From Desulfovibrio sp. (GTDB taxonomy: Bacteria > Desulfobacterota > Desulfovibrionia > Desulfovibrionales > Desulfovibrionaceae), in contig NZ_WASP01000003.1 in assembly GCF_009712225.1 (NCBI RefSeq), forward strand, positions 236,051-300,050: a DNA stretch of 64,000 nt. The letters run 5' to 3'. Of this stretch, positions 17,654-27,632 are shown piece by piece. Position 1 is the stretch's first letter, and each line of letters starts with the position of its first letter. The notes under the pieces were generated by a model. The model was not told where the DNA came from. It saw only the letters and a program-made list of their open reading frames with translations, and made no database searches. The translations under genes were made by a program, and so were the position numbers.

Positions 17654-19717
17654 ATGCCTACTCCACTGGAAATGCAACGCACGTTCGCCATCGTCGGAAC
17701 CGGCGGTTGCGGCAAAACATCTCTGGCCGAGATGCTGCTGTACAAAGCAGGGGCGGTGAATCGCCTGGGGGCTGTAGAAGACGGAACCACCAGCCTTGAC
17801 TACGAGCCCGAAGAAATCCGCCGGCGCGGCTCCATCCAACCCTCCTGCGCCACCTACCTCTGGAATAAAAACCGACATTTTCTGCTGGATATTCCCGGCG
17901 ACGGCAACTTTACAGGCGACATGGAATGCCTGCTCAAGGGCGTGGACAGCGTCATCTTTGTGCTGGACGCCGTTGACGGCGTGCGCCCCCTTGCCAAAAA
18001 GTTCTGGAATATTGTTCGCGCCGCCGGTCTGCCCGCCGTGATGGTGGTCAACAAGGTAGACCGTGACCGCGCCGATTTTCAGATGGCCCTCGACGGCCTT
18101 GCCGGTCTTAACGTCAAGCCGGTGGTATTGCAGCTGCCCATACGCCAGGGCGAATCATTTGTGGGCGTGGCCGACGTGCTGACGGGCAAGGCCCGCATGT
18201 TTGGCGACAACGGCGCCACTGCCGAGGCCGATATTCCCGCTGCCCTGGCCGACGACATCAGCCTGCTGCGCGACATTACCGTGGAAAACATCGCGGAAAG
18301 CGATGAGCACCTCATGGAAAAATATCTGGAAGAGGGCGTTCTTTCCGAAGACGACCTTAAAACCGGGCTGCGCGCGGGCGTCATCAAGGGCGAGCTTACG
18401 CCGGTTCTTACCTGCTCCGCTCTTGAAAACAAGGGTGGGGAAGCCCTGCTGACCGCCATTGAGGCACTGCTGCCCTCGCCCCTTGACCGCCCCGCCTTTA
18501 CGGGCAGCAACGGCGCAGAACGCGCTCCTGACCCCAATGCCCCGGTGGCCTGCTTTGTTTTCAAAACTCTGGCCGATCCCTTCTCCGGTCAGCTTTCGCT
18601 GTTGCGAGTGCTTTCGGGCACTATCAACGGCGACGCCACGCTTAAGAATTCGCGCACCGAAGAAAACGAGCGCCTTGGCAACCTGCTGTATATTCTTGGC
18701 AAATCGCAAACCCCCTGCAAAGAACCCATTGGCCCCGGAGCCATTGTGGCGGTTGCCAAGCTCAAGAGCACCCGCACGGGCGACACCTTAAGCGACGAAA
18801 AAGCCCCCTTTGCCCTGCCCATGCCTGCCCTGCCCCCACAGCTTATCACCTACGCCCTGGCCCCCAAGGAAAAAGGCGAAGAAGACAAAGTATATGCGGC
18901 CATGCAGCGACTGCTGGACGAAGATATCACCCTACGCCTCGGTCGCGACGAAGAATCTGGCGATATTCTGCTTTCAGGCATGGGGCAGCTGCATATCGAA
19001 CTTTCAGTGGAGAAGGCCAAACGGCGTTTCAAGGTGGATATCGTCCTCAAAACCCCCAAGGTTCCCTACCGCGAAACCATTCGCGGCAAGTGCCAGGTGC
19101 AGGGTCGCCACAAAAAACAGTCTGGCGGGCGCGGCCAGTTTGGCGATTGCTGGATAGAGATGGAAGGCCTGCCGCGTGGTTCGGGTTATGTGTTTGAAGA
19201 TGCCATTGTGGGCGGCGTTATTCCCCGCCAGTACATACCCGCCATCGACAAGGGCGTACAGGAAGCCGCGGGCCGTGGTTTTCTTGCCGGTTGCCAGGTG
19301 GTGGACTTCCGCGTGAAGGTTTACGACGGCAGCTACCATACCGTTGACTCGTCGGAAATGGCCTTTAAGGTAGCTGGCTCGCTGGCATTCAAAAAAGCAA
19401 TGGAAAACCTCAAGCCCGTGCTGCTCGAACCCATCGTGCTGCTCACGGTTTCTGTGCCTGATGAAAGCATGGGCGATGTTATCGGCGACCTTTCTTCCCG
19501 CCGTGGCAAGGTGCTGGGCTCTGACTCGCAGGGTGGCAGCACGGAAATAAAGGCCCATGTGCCCATGAGCGAAGTATTGCGCTACGCGCCCGACCTGCGC
19601 TCCATGACCGGCGGACAGGGATTCTTCACCATGGAATTTGCACACTATGAAGAAGCTCCGCAGCCTGTGGCCGAAAAGGTCATGGCCGAACACCAGAAAA
19701 ACAAGGCTGCCGAATAG
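17654..19717 (+). CDS. Elongation factor G-like translation GTPase (EF-G paralogue)
   Basis: A 687-residue protein with the whole EF-G domain order: GTPase domain, beta-barrel domain II, and domains III-V. The P-loop is GTGGCGKT (15-22) instead of the usual GHIDAGKT, the switch II motif is DIPGDGNF (79-86) instead of DTPGHVDF, and NKVD is intact. The usual catalytic His is thus Asp83. These changes place it with EF-G2-type paralogues rather than the main EF-G of the str operon. Role is uncertain: a specialised translocation or stress function is inferred. The ATG at 17654 has AAGGGAG; a longer frame upstream has no support. A strong terminator follows. Confidence 0.9.
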   Translation: MPTPLEMQRTFAIVGTGGCGKTSLAEMLLYKAGAVNRLGAVEDGTTSLDYEPEEIRRRGSIQPSCATYLWNKNRHFLLDIPGDGNFTGDMECLLKGVDSVIFVLDAVDGVRPLAKKFWNIVRAAGLPAVMVVNKVDRDRADFQMALDGLAGLNVKPVVLQLPIRQGESFVGVADVLTGKARMFGDNGATAEADIPAALADDISLLRDITVENIAESDEHLMEKYLEEGVLSEDDLKTGLRAGVIKGELTPVLTCSALENKGGEALLTAIEALLPSPLDRPAFTGSNGAERAPDPNAPVACFVFKTLADPFSGQLSLLRVLSGTINGDATLKNSRTEENERLGNLLYILGKSQTPCKEPIGPGAIVAVAKLKSTRTGDTLSDEKAPFALPMPALPPQLITYALAPKEKGEEDKVYAAMQRLLDEDITLRLGRDEESGDILLSGMGQLHIELSVEKAKRRFKVDIVLKTPKVPYRETIRGKCQVQGRHKKQSGGRGQFGDCWIEMEGLPRGSGYVFEDAIVGGVIPRQYIPAIDKGVQEAAGRGFLAGCQVVDFRVKVYDGSYHTVDSSEMAFKVAGSLAFKKAMENLKPVLLEPIVLLTVSVPDESMGDVIGDLSSRRGKVLGSDSQGGSTEIKAHVPMSEVLRYAPDLRSMTGGQGFFTMEFAHYEEAPQPVAEKVMAEHQKNKAAE

Positions 19718-19750
19718 CAACGGCCCAGCTTCATAATCATTAATAATGAC

Positions 19751-19782
19751 AAACCGGCTGTTTTCTGCAAAACAGCCGGTTT
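19751..19782 (+). terminator. Terminator of the EF-G-like gene
   Basis: The perfect stem AAACCGGCTGTTTT / AAAACAGCCGGTTT over CTGC lies 33 nt after the stop codon. Confidence 0.9.
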
Positions 19783-19818
19783 GTACGTTTTGCAACGCAG
19801 ACCACAAGCAGAAAGCAC

Positions 19819-20550
19819 ATGCATCAACCGATTACCATACTTTACTCACCGCTGCCGCAGGGCTCCAATGCCTATCTGCGCCTGTGGCGCAAAGCCTTTG
19901 AAACGGCGCTTGAACCTTGGCTGGATGCGCGGCAGCTTGAACATGTGCGCCGCTTCGGGCAGGAAGTTATGGAAACTGCCTTGTCGCGCCTTTTGTCCCG
20001 CGCCCTGCTCATCACGTCCGCAGGGCTGCACGGCTCGTCACAAAACCAGATACGTATGGACAACCATAACCGCCCGCTGTTTGCTGGCTGGCAGGTTGCC
20101 TTCAGCCACAGCGGACAGGCGGCCTTTTGCGCACTGGCGCCAGCAGGGCAGGAATCACCCACTCTTGGGCTTGATGCCGAAGCTCTTGCCTCACCCCCGC
20201 CCCACGCCAGCGCGTATACAGAACACGAACTTTTCGCCTCCACTGCCCTGTTTCGCGAGTGCACAGACCGCGAAGCCCTGCGCCGCTGGACAATAAAGGA
20301 GGCCATGGTCAAGGCCGCGGGCCTTGGCCTTGGCATGCAGCCCGCGCAGATACCCACGGGCAGGTTTGGGCAAAGGGCTGGCCTGTGGCAAGGGCCGCTT
20401 GGTTTACTGGGCTGGCGCACACTTGCCTGCCCCGGCCACTGGCTGTGCGTGGCGCAGGCAGGGCGGGTGCCCCACTCGAAAATTTTCTTGCGGCGGCAAG
20501 ATCCACACACCTTGCTGGCCCGCCTCACAGATTTGCAGCAGCAGAGCTGA
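19819..20550 (+). CDS. 4'-phosphopantetheinyl transferase (Sfp-type)
   Basis: A 243-residue protein with the Sfp-superfamily landmarks: FSHSGQAAFCAL (near 96), the Mg-binding LGLDAEAL (near 117-123), and the late RRWTIKEAMVKAAGLGL (near 155-171), which matches the WxxKEA signature. It would transfer phosphopantetheine from CoA to carrier proteins of fatty-acid or secondary metabolism. No carrier protein or synthase gene is near, so it may be the general housekeeping enzyme. It lies 71 nt before trmD. Confidence 0.87.
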   Translation: MHQPITILYSPLPQGSNAYLRLWRKAFETALEPWLDARQLEHVRRFGQEVMETALSRLLSRALLITSAGLHGSSQNQIRMDNHNRPLFAGWQVAFSHSGQAAFCALAPAGQESPTLGLDAEALASPPPHASAYTEHELFASTALFRECTDREALRRWTIKEAMVKAAGLGLGMQPAQIPTGRFGQRAGLWQGPLGLLGWRTLACPGHWLCVAQAGRVPHSKIFLRRQDPHTLLARLTDLQQQS

Positions 20551-20621
20551 CCGGAACGCCAGCCAAGCCGTCCCCGCAGACATTCCTTGCAAGCCAGACG
20601 TTTTTGCGGCACTCTCCGCCC

Positions 20622-21929
20622 ATGCCGCGTTTTCACATTGTCACGCTTTTTCCCGAATTTTTCGAATCTCCCCTGTCCACAGCTCTCATGGGCCGTGCAC
20701 GGGAGGCTGGCATTGTGGATTGCAGTTTTCACGATCCCCGTCAGTTCAGCACGGACAAGCACCGCCATGTGGACGACCGCCCTTACGGCGGCGGCCCCGG
20801 CATGGTCATGCAGGGGGAGCCTCTGGCGCATGCCCTGCGTTCCATCGAGCGACCGGGTCGCATGCTGTTCATGGCCCCCGGCGGCCGCCCGCTGACGCAG
20901 GACATGGTGCGCGAACTCGCGCACGAGGAAGACCTCACCATTGTCTGCGGCAGGTACGAGGGCATCGACGCACGCCTGCTGCAACTGTTTCCGCTTGAGC
21001 CGGTAAGCGTGGGCGACATTGTCCTCAATGGCGGCGAAAGCGCTGCCCTTTCGGTGCTTGAGGCTGTTTCACGCCTTATGCCCGGCTTTATGGGCAAGGA
21101 AGAATCTGGCGAGGACGAAAGTTTTTCGCACGGCCTGCTGGAATATCCGCATTACACGCGGCCAGAAAATTTTGAGGGGCTGCCTGTTCCAGAAGTGCTG
21201 CAAAGCGGCGACCACGCGCGCATTGCCTGCTGGCGCAGGCAGGAATCTGTGCGCGCCACCCTGCGCATGCGGCCAGAAATGTTGAACGAGGCTCCGCTGT
21301 ACCGCGAAGACGTGCAAACCCTTGCAGATACTCCACGCGAGCGGCCTGGACGCAACCTTTCTTTCTGCCTTGTGCACTACCCGGTATCGCTTGGGCCAAA
21401 AAAAACTGGCGCTTCCTCTTTGACAAATCTGGACATACACGATATAGCCCGAATTTCCCGCAGCTATGCGATGGGTTTCTTCTATCCGGTAACCCCTCTT
21501 CGCGACCAGTTGCGGGTGCTGGAAGAAATTTTGCGTCACTGGACGCGGGGGCCGGGCGGTACAGGCAACGCCGACCGGGCGCAGGCACTCGGTCTGGTGC
21601 AACCCGCGACTTCGCTTGAAGAAGCGGTGGCGCATATGACCGCGCAGCATGGAACGCGACCCAGGCTGGTAGCTAGTTCTGCCGTCTGGCCTGCCAAGGG
21701 CAAGGCATCCAAACCGGAACGCATGCCCATGACACCGCGTGACGTGCGGCGCTGGTGCGACCAGGGGCCGGTTATGCTCTGCCTGGGCACGGCGCAAGGG
21801 CTTGCGCCGGAGGTGCTCGAACAGTGCGAAGGCACTCTGAGACCGGTGCGTTTTTTGGGCTACAACCATCTTTCGGTGCGCAGCGCGGCCGCCATTCTGG
21901 CCGACAGGATATTAGGCGACTACTACTGA
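20622..21929 (+). CDS. trmD: tRNA (guanine37-N1)-methyltransferase TrmD fused to a SPOUT RNA methyltransferase domain
   Basis: A 435-residue protein made of two parts. Residues 1-240 are TrmD, with FHIVTLFPEFF, DDRPYGGGPGMVM, CGRYEGIDAR and the knot region SVGDIVLNGGES; it methylates G37 of tRNAs to prevent frameshifting. Residues 245-435 (FCLVHYPVSLGPKKTG to the end) resemble the TM1570-like SPOUT family (PF09936, from memory) of unknown RNA target. The ATG at 20622 begins the conserved TrmD sequence; the frame is open further upstream inside the PPTase gene, without merit. It is followed closely by rplS, the usual trmD partner. Confidence 0.93.
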   Translation: MPRFHIVTLFPEFFESPLSTALMGRAREAGIVDCSFHDPRQFSTDKHRHVDDRPYGGGPGMVMQGEPLAHALRSIERPGRMLFMAPGGRPLTQDMVRELAHEEDLTIVCGRYEGIDARLLQLFPLEPVSVGDIVLNGGESAALSVLEAVSRLMPGFMGKEESGEDESFSHGLLEYPHYTRPENFEGLPVPEVLQSGDHARIACWRRQESVRATLRMRPEMLNEAPLYREDVQTLADTPRERPGRNLSFCLVHYPVSLGPKKTGASSLTNLDIHDIARISRSYAMGFFYPVTPLRDQLRVLEEILRHWTRGPGGTGNADRAQALGLVQPATSLEEAVAHMTAQHGTRPRLVASSAVWPAKGKASKPERMPMTPRDVRRWCDQGPVMLCLGTAQGLAPEVLEQCEGTLRPVRFLGYNHLSVRSAAAILADRILGDYY

Positions 21930-22007
21930 CGCAACACGGCGGCCTGAGCGCATCGGCGCCGCTTTGCAACGACGCAACAATCCGCCCGGATTTGCAAGGA
22001 GTTCACG

Positions 22008-22355
22008 ATGGACATCATCAGGAAAATTGAACTGGAAAACCAGCGCATGGATCTTCCCGCGTTTCGCTCCGGCGACACGGTGAAAGTGCACCTGCGCATT
22101 GTGGAAGGCGAAAAGGAACGTATCCAGGTCTTCCAGGGTAACGTCATCCGCATCAAGCGCGGCACCACCAGCGCCACCTTCACGGTGCGCAAGGTTTCCG
22201 ACGGCGTGGGCGTGGAACGTATTTTTCCGCTCAACTCGCCCTTCATCGATCGCGTTGAGCTGATCACCCAGGGCCGCGTGCGCCGCAGCCGCCTGTACTA
22301 CCTGCGTGCCCTCAAGGGCAAAGCCGCGCGCATCAAGCCGCGTGGCCGTTTCTGA
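22008..22355 (+). CDS. rplS: 50S ribosomal protein L19
   Basis: A 115-residue protein of normal L19 length with [26 protein letters not shown] and the basic C-terminal [19 protein letters not shown]. It sits at the 30S-50S interface. AAGGAG lies just upstream, and the trmD-rplS order is the common bacterial one. Confidence 0.98.
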   Translation: MDIIRKIELENQRMDLPAFRSGDTVKVHLRIVEGEKERIQVFQGNVIRIKRGTTSATFTVRKVSDGVGVERIFPLNSPFIDRVELITQGRVRRSRLYYLRALKGKAARIKPRGRF

Positions 22356-22396
22356 TCCCTTTTTTAGGTATCAGACCCGCAGCAAGCGTTTTTACG

Positions 22397-22423
22397 GCGC
22401 ACCAGAGATTTTCTCTGGTGCGC
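22397..22423 (+). terminator. Hairpin after rplS
   Basis: A perfect 12-bp stem GCGCACCAGAGA / TCTCTGGTGCGC over TTT. No T-run follows, so it may be an attenuator or an mRNA 3'-stabilising hairpin rather than a full terminator. Confidence 0.5.
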
Positions 22424-22560
22424 TGTTCGCGCGTCCATAGACTGGCAGCACAACTTAATACAGCGCTACAGGCGACCCGGTCTCGGAAACCTGAGCGTCC
22501 ATAGCCGCCAGCCACACATATTTACGCTGGTCAGGCCCCGTGCCGCACAGCGGAGAAACC

Positions 22561-23328
22561 ATGGGCAAAAAAGCATCGAACCGCGCTGCAAGGTCACAAA
22601 ACCAGTTTTCGCAGGCAAGTCTTGTGCATCTGGTTACCGCGACGGGCTCTGCCGTGCCCGCAGAAGCCTCCCTGCTGCCGCAAGCCCCGGAAACGACGAG
22701 CATGCTGATTGCCGGTATCGACGAAGCAGGTCGCGGATGTCTGGCTGGTCCAGTGGTGGCCGCAGCCGTCATTTTGCCGCAAAGTTACGAACTGCCCGGC
22801 CTCAATGATTCCAAGGCGTGCAGCGCCAAGACACGCGACATGCTTGCCCCGCTCATCCGCCAGTGCGCCCTTGCCTGGGGTTTGGGTGTGGTGTGGCCTG
22901 CCCGCATTGACGCCATAAATATTTTACAGGCCACCTTTGAAGCCATGAGTCGGGCCGTACGCTGCCTGTGGTGCAGCCCGGCGCAACTGCTCATTGACGG
23001 CAACAAGACCCTGCCGCGCGAGGTGCTGACCCTGCACTGGGGCAAAACCCACAGCGCGAACCTGCCGGTGCAGCGTTCCATCATCGGGGGCGACGCCAGC
23101 GAACCCGCCATTTCCGCAGCGTCCATTCTGGCCAAGACGTACCGCGACACGCTCATGATCCACATGGAAAAGCGATGGCCCGGCTACGGATTTGGAATAC
23201 ACAAGGGTTATGGAACAGAAGACCATTATCAGGCCCTGCGCCGCCTTGGCCCCTGCCCGCAGCACCGGTTGACCTTTCGCGGTGTACTGCCCGAAAAGCC
23301 CGTGGCGCAGCAGGCCAGCCTGTTATGA
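22561..23328 (+). CDS. rnhB: Ribonuclease HII
   Basis: A 255-residue RNase HII that nicks RNA in RNA-DNA hybrids, including single ribonucleotides. Catalytic residues are in [15 protein letters not shown] (Asp-Glu), [10 protein letters not shown] and the later [17 protein letters not shown]. The first 45-50 residues are a polar extension not typical of the family. ATG 22561 has GGAGA upstream; the frame is open from 22540. It overlaps the next start by ATGA, so it is translationally coupled to yraN. Confidence 0.93.
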   Translation: MGKKASNRAARSQNQFSQASLVHLVTATGSAVPAEASLLPQAPETTSMLIAGIDEAGRGCLAGPVVAAAVILPQSYELPGLNDSKACSAKTRDMLAPLIRQCALAWGLGVVWPARIDAINILQATFEAMSRAVRCLWCSPAQLLIDGNKTLPREVLTLHWGKTHSANLPVQRSIIGGDASEPAISAASILAKTYRDTLMIHMEKRWPGYGFGIHKGYGTEDHYQALRRLGPCPQHRLTFRGVLPEKPVAQQASLL

Positions 23329-23780
23329 CGCCCCGCTGGCTGCAGGGCCTTTTGGGCGGCAAGGATGAGCAGTCCGCTGCCCCGGCCCATATGCGCCTTG
23401 GCCGCAAGGGGGAGGACGCAGCCCGCGCCCAGCTTGAACGCAGTGGCATGAAGGTGCTTGCCTGCAACTGGCGCGAGGGCAGGCTTGAGCTGGATATTGT
23501 CTGCCGCGACGGCGACACCATAGTTTTTGTTGAAGTAAAAACCCGCAGCCAGACTACGCACGGTGGCCCAGCCGCCGCGCTTACCCAAGCCAAACAGCGC
23601 ACCCTGTGCCGCGCGGCCCGGGCATGGCTAGCGGCCCACGACGCGTGGAGCAGCCCATGCCGGTTTGATGTGGTCTGCGTTGTGCGCGAGGGCGATACCC
23701 TGCATCTGGAGCACTGCCGCCATGCCTTTGAATGCGAATCGACTGTGGATAGTGGCAACGCCACTTGGCAACCCTGGTGA
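23325..23780 (+). CDS. yraN: YraN family (UPF0102) putative nuclease
   Basis: A 151-residue protein with the YraN pattern: [51 protein letters not shown], an Asp and Glu-x-Lys arrangement as in Holliday-junction-resolvase-like nucleases. The function is not firmly known. The start overlaps the rnhB stop by 4 nt, and its 3' end overlaps the rsmI start by 59 nt, so rnhB-yraN-rsmI is a tight operon. Confidence 0.92.
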   Translation: MTPRWLQGLLGGKDEQSAAPAHMRLGRKGEDAARAQLERSGMKVLACNWREGRLELDIVCRDGDTIVFVEVKTRSQTTHGGPAAALTQAKQRTLCRAARAWLAAHDAWSSPCRFDVVCVVREGDTLHLEHCRHAFECESTVDSGNATWQPW

Positions 23781-24573
23781 TCTTTCGCCCAGAGCCCGCG
23801 AGGTGCTGGTCGGCGCCGATCTGGTACTGGCTGAAGACACCCGCCGCACAGCCCGCCTGCTGCGCGAATGCGGCATTGAAGTACGCCGCCTGCTGAGTTT
23901 CCACGACCACAACGAAACCGAGCGACAGGAGGGAGTACTGCGCCTGCTGCGCGAAGGGCAAAGCATTGCCCTGGTTTCCGATGCCGGAACCCCCCTGCTG
24001 GCCGACCCCGGCTACCGTCTGGTGCGGGCCTGCCGCAAGGAGGGCCTTGCCGTATCGCCCCTGCCGGGGCCTTCCGCGCCAGTGGCCGCCCTTTCAGCTG
24101 CGGGCATACCGCCGCTGCCGCACAGTTTTCTGGGTTTTTTGCCGCGCGACGCTGCAGGCCGCGACGCCCTATTTACCGCCTTTGCCCACGTACCGGGCGC
24201 GCTCATCTTTTTTGAACGCAAGGATCGCCTCAAGGAAAGCCTTGCCCAGGCCGCGCGCATTCTTGGCCCCCGCGAGCTGGCTGTGTGTCGGGAATTGACC
24301 AAGGAACATGAGGAATTTATAGTAGGTCGTCTTGAAGACAGCGCCCAGCTGCCCGACGAACTGCTGGGGGAAATTACGGTGATTGTGGGGCCGCCAGAGC
24401 ACACAGAGCGTACCCCCAGGGAAGAAGTGCTGCAGCTGGCCAATGCGGAGCTTGCAGAAGGCGGCAAGCCGCGTCAGGTTGCCCGCCGTGTGCAGGATGC
24501 CGTGCGAGGCTGGTCTGGCAAGGAAATATACGCCCTGCTGACAGGAACGGAGCAGCTCGCCCCAGAAAACTAG
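23722..24573 (+). CDS. rsmI: 16S rRNA (cytidine1402-2'-O)-methyltransferase
   Basis: A 283-residue tetrapyrrole-methylase-fold enzyme that methylates C1402 in the ribosomal decoding centre with SAM. Family motifs are [45 protein letters not shown] and LPGPSAPVAALSAAG. ATG 23722 matches the N-terminus of the family, though it lies inside the end of yraN; an earlier start is not supported by homology. Confidence 0.95.
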   Translation: MPLNANRLWIVATPLGNPGDLSPRAREVLVGADLVLAEDTRRTARLLRECGIEVRRLLSFHDHNETERQEGVLRLLREGQSIALVSDAGTPLLADPGYRLVRACRKEGLAVSPLPGPSAPVAALSAAGIPPLPHSFLGFLPRDAAGRDALFTAFAHVPGALIFFERKDRLKESLAQAARILGPRELAVCRELTKEHEEFIVGRLEDSAQLPDELLGEITVIVGPPEHTERTPREEVLQLANAELAEGGKPRQVARRVQDAVRGWSGKEIYALLTGTEQLAPEN

Positions 24574-24752
24574 CACCCGAAAACGGTGCCCGGCAGGCGT
24601 ACAGCAAAGCCGCAGGGTGTGCATATTCTGGCAAGTACCGCACATTGTGCCAACAACTGACCGTGTCTGTTTACCCCGGCCAGCAAGGACCCTGCTGCTT
24701 TCAGCGGGCCAGGCCCGCCCAAACAGACCAACCGGCATGCCACGGGGTTGCC

Positions 24753-25502
24753 ATGTATCCCAAACGCGTTGTTCTTGCCTGTCTGGCCCGCACAGGTTGC
24801 ATCAATGCAGCCATGACGGCCAGAGGCATGCAGCAGATAGGTCTGGCCTTTGTGCTCGAGCCTGCCCTGCGTCAGCTCTACCCAGAACCGCAGGCCTTTG
24901 CCCGCGCCATGGGCCGCTACGCGGGGCACAGCAACACTCACCCGTTCATGATTCCCCTTTTTGTGGGCATTCTGCTTTCGCTTGAGCAGGCCATTGCCAA
25001 GGGTTCGCTGCCAGAATCTGCGCTCAATTCCGTGCGCGAAACACTGGCAACCACCCTGTCGGCCCTGGGGGATTCGTTTTTCAGCGGTACCCTGTTGCCC
25101 CTGTGGTCGCTGCTCACCGTCAGCCTGCTGCTGGCCGGGTTCACGGGCATTGCCATTGTGCTGGCTGTCAGCATGTTCTGCGCCCTGCTGCTGTTCAGGG
25201 CCATCTGCTTTGTTTCGGGCCTGCGCTACGGGCTGACCACACTTACCAAACTGCGCAAGCTCAACCTCATCAACTGGGTGGACAGGCTCAAGATGATCAA
25301 TGCGGCCCTTGCGGCCCTGGTCATCTGGCATTTGCCCCTCAGCAAGATCAAGCCATTTCCCTGGACTGCCTATGCCCTGGGGGCTGCGGCAGTACTGGCC
25401 GCCGCGTGGCTTGTGGGCCGCATGCGCCTGCCGCGCCTGCTGCTTTGGGTGGTGACCACGGGAGCCCTTATTCTCGTGGACTTGGGCCTCATAGGCATGT
25501 AG
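24753..25502 (+). CDS. PTS mannose/fructose/sorbose family IID component
   Basis: A 249-residue membrane protein of the mannose-type IID family. It has the IID landmarks MQQIGLAFVLEPALRQLYP, MGRYAGHSNTHPFMIPLFVGILLSLEQ and LGDSFFSGTLLPLWSLL, then hydrophobic helices at the C-terminus. In complete systems IID pairs with IIC to move sugar. No IIA, IIB or IIC gene is in this cluster, only HPr and enzyme I downstream, so it may have parts elsewhere or act in regulation. The start at 24753 is chosen by homology. Confidence 0.88.
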   Translation: MYPKRVVLACLARTGCINAAMTARGMQQIGLAFVLEPALRQLYPEPQAFARAMGRYAGHSNTHPFMIPLFVGILLSLEQAIAKGSLPESALNSVRETLATTLSALGDSFFSGTLLPLWSLLTVSLLLAGFTGIAIVLAVSMFCALLLFRAICFVSGLRYGLTTLTKLRKLNLINWVDRLKMINAALAALVIWHLPLSKIKPFPWTAYALGAAAVLAAAWLVGRMRLPRLLLWVVTTGALILVDLGLIGM

Positions 25503-25513
25503 AATATACATGT

Positions 25514-25550
25514 TTTTCGGTAACGGACGTTTTGTTTGCCTGACCGAAAA
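25514..25550 (+). promoter_or_regulatory. Inverted repeat upstream of ptsH-like gene
   Basis: TTTTCGGT (25514-25521) and ACCGAAAA (25543-25550) are perfect 8-bp arms 21 nt apart in the IID-HPr gap. It could be an operator or an mRNA hairpin. Confidence 0.4.
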
Positions 25551-25567
25551 CGCTCAAAGGTAGGACG

Positions 25568-25858
25568 ATGGAAGACGCCATAGAACAAACGCCACGAGGT
25601 CTGGCGCTGCGGATATGCCTTGGCCTGCGCAACGGCCTGCACGCCCGACCGGCGGCCCGCCTGGCGCAGGAGGCGCAGCGCTATGCCTCTGATATACAGC
25701 TTATAAGCGACACCGGCGAGGTGGACGCCAAAAGCATGCTGGACATACTTTCTCTTGCTCCGCCCGCCAATGCGGAGCTCACACTGCTGGCCCAGGGCGA
25801 CGACGCCCGCGAGGCCCTCAGCGGTCTGGCCCAATTTTTAACCAATTTGCAGGATTAG
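25568..25858 (+). CDS. ptsH: Phosphocarrier protein HPr
   Basis: A 96-residue HPr. The phospho-His is in NGLHARPA at residue 25, and the regulatory Ser region is KSMLDILSLA near residue 56, so control by an HPr kinase is possible. It accepts phosphate from enzyme I. The N-terminus is about ten residues longer than usual. The next gene begins one base after its stop codon. Confidence 0.93.
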   Translation: MEDAIEQTPRGLALRICLGLRNGLHARPAARLAQEAQRYASDIQLISDTGEVDAKSMLDILSLAPPANAELTLLAQGDDAREALSGLAQFLTNLQD

Positions 25859-25859
25859 C

Positions 25860-27632
25860 ATGGCCCGCGCGGTACTTTTCGGCACACCTGTTTCGCCTGG
25901 CATTGCCATTGGCAGGGTGCGCTTTATGCACAAGGCACGGCAGGACGACGAACGTCGCATCACCGCTGCCGAGGTGGCAGCCGAGCAGGAAACCCTGCGG
26001 GCTGCGGCTGAAGGCGTGCGCGCTTCGCTGGCCGCCACCATGGAAAATGTGCCGGAAGACCTTTCGGAATACCGCGATGTTATTGCCGCGCAAATGGAAA
26101 TGGCCCGCGACCCAAAACTGCTCAAAGCAACGCTGGCCCGTATAGAAAACAACCTTGTGTGCGCCTCGTGGGCGCTCAAGCTCACTGTGGACGAACTGTG
26201 CGCCCTGTTCAGAAGCATGGACGATGCCTATCTGCGCGACCGCGCGCAGGACATACGCGCCGTGGGACTGCGCCTGCGCGAACACCTTGCTGAAGACCCC
26301 GCGCGCAATACCGAGGACGAAACCCCCGGCGTGCTGGTGGCCGAGGATCTCTCTCCCGCAGATGTCATGGAGCTCAACCTTGACCGCGTGCTGGGCATTC
26401 TGACTGCCGAGGGCGGCCCCACATCGCACACCGCTATTCTGTCGCGCGGCATGCATATTCCCTGCCTTGCTGGCGTTACCGGGCTTATGGATATTGCCCG
26501 CGAAAACGAAATAGTGGTTGTGGACGGCCTTGGCGGCAGCGTGCTGCTGAGCCCCGACGAAACCGACGAGGCCCGCTTTGCCGCGCGCCGCGAAGAATAC
26601 ACGGCATGGGAAAACCTTACGCTCAAGTCTGCCCGCTGGCCCGCCGAAATGTGCGATGGCGTGCGGGTGGAGGTACAGGCCAACCTTGAGGGCACCAACG
26701 AACTGGCGGCCCTTGCGCAGTGCGGGGCAGACGGCGTGGGCCTTTACCGCACCGAATTTGCCTATTTTACCGACCGCCTGCCCTCGGAAGAAGACCTGCT
26801 GACCGAATACGCCGCCGTGGCCCAAAGGGCCGCGCCAGACCGAGTGGTTTTTCGCACGCTTGACGTGGGCGCAGACAAAATGTTGCACGCCCAGGCGGTG
26901 CTCAAGGAACCCAATCCGGCACTGGGCCTGCGCGGCATACGGTTTTGCCTGCGGCATCAGGGTATTTTTCGCACCCAGCTGAGGGCGCTCATGCGCGCTG
27001 GCGCCATGGGCAATGTGGCCATCATGCTGCCCATGATTTCGTGCCTCGACGAGGTGCAGCAGGTGCGCCGCATCATGCAGGAACTGCATCAGGAGCTGGC
27101 GGCCCAAAACCTGGCCCACGCCCCTCTGCTGCCCTTGGGCGTGATGGTTGAAACCCCCGCTGCGGCACTTATATGCGATGCTCTTGCGCGCGAATGCGAC
27201 TTTTTCAGCATCGGCACCAACGACCTTATCCATTACATAATGGGTATTGACCGCAACAACCGCCATGTGGCCTATCTCAACGAGCCCCTACACCCGGCAG
27301 TGGTGCGCTCGCTTAAACATATTATCGACGCCGCCCACCGCGAGGGTATTGGCGTTTCGGTCTGCGGCGAGCTTGCCTCCGACCCCTTTGGTCTGGCACT
27401 GCTGCTGGGCATGGGTGTGGACACCGTATCTGCCGCGCCACGTTTTGTACCGGGAATGAAGCATCTTATCCGCCAGTTTAACGCCCAGACCTGCATGGAA
27501 CTTGCCAACAGCGTGCTGCTCAGCACCGATGTGGCTGCCTCCAAGCGCATGGTGCGCGAAGCTCTGCAACAGTCACTGGGGCAGGAACTGGCCTTCCATA
27601 CCACGAGCCTTTTCACACACAGTCACCCATGA
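25860..27632 (+). CDS. ptsI: PTS enzyme I (PEP-protein phosphotransferase)
   Basis: A 590-residue enzyme I that transfers phosphate from PEP to HPr. N-terminal HPr-binding helical part, the phospho-His in [14 protein letters not shown] at His190, and a C-terminal PEP-binding barrel with [22 protein letters not shown] and [20 protein letters not shown]. The length is close to the E. coli protein. Its stop overlaps the smpB start (ATGA), so it is coupled to smpB. Confidence 0.96.
   Translation: MARAVLFGTPVSPGIAIGRVRFMHKARQDDERRITAAEVAAEQETLRAAAEGVRASLAATMENVPEDLSEYRDVIAAQMEMARDPKLLKATLARIENNLVCASWALKLTVDELCALFRSMDDAYLRDRAQDIRAVGLRLREHLAEDPARNTEDETPGVLVAEDLSPADVMELNLDRVLGILTAEGGPTSHTAILSRGMHIPCLAGVTGLMDIARENEIVVVDGLGGSVLLSPDETDEARFAARREEYTAWENLTLKSARWPAEMCDGVRVEVQANLEGTNELAALAQCGADGVGLYRTEFAYFTDRLPSEEDLLTEYAAVAQRAAPDRVVFRTLDVGADKMLHAQAVLKEPNPALGLRGIRFCLRHQGIFRTQLRALMRAGAMGNVAIMLPMISCLDEVQQVRRIMQELHQELAAQNLAHAPLLPLGVMVETPAAALICDALARECDFFSIGTNDLIHYIMGIDRNNRHVAYLNEPLHPAVVRSLKHIIDAAHREGIGVSVCGELASDPFGLALLLGMGVDTVSAAPRFVPGMKHLIRQFNAQTCMELANSVLLSTDVAASKRMVREALQQSLGQELAFHTTSLFTHSHP

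Noticed and set aside
20259..20621. Upstream extension of trmD inside the phosphopantetheinyl transferase gene
   Set aside because: The conserved TrmD N-terminus begins at 20622; the extension is an out-of-frame shadow of the transferase.
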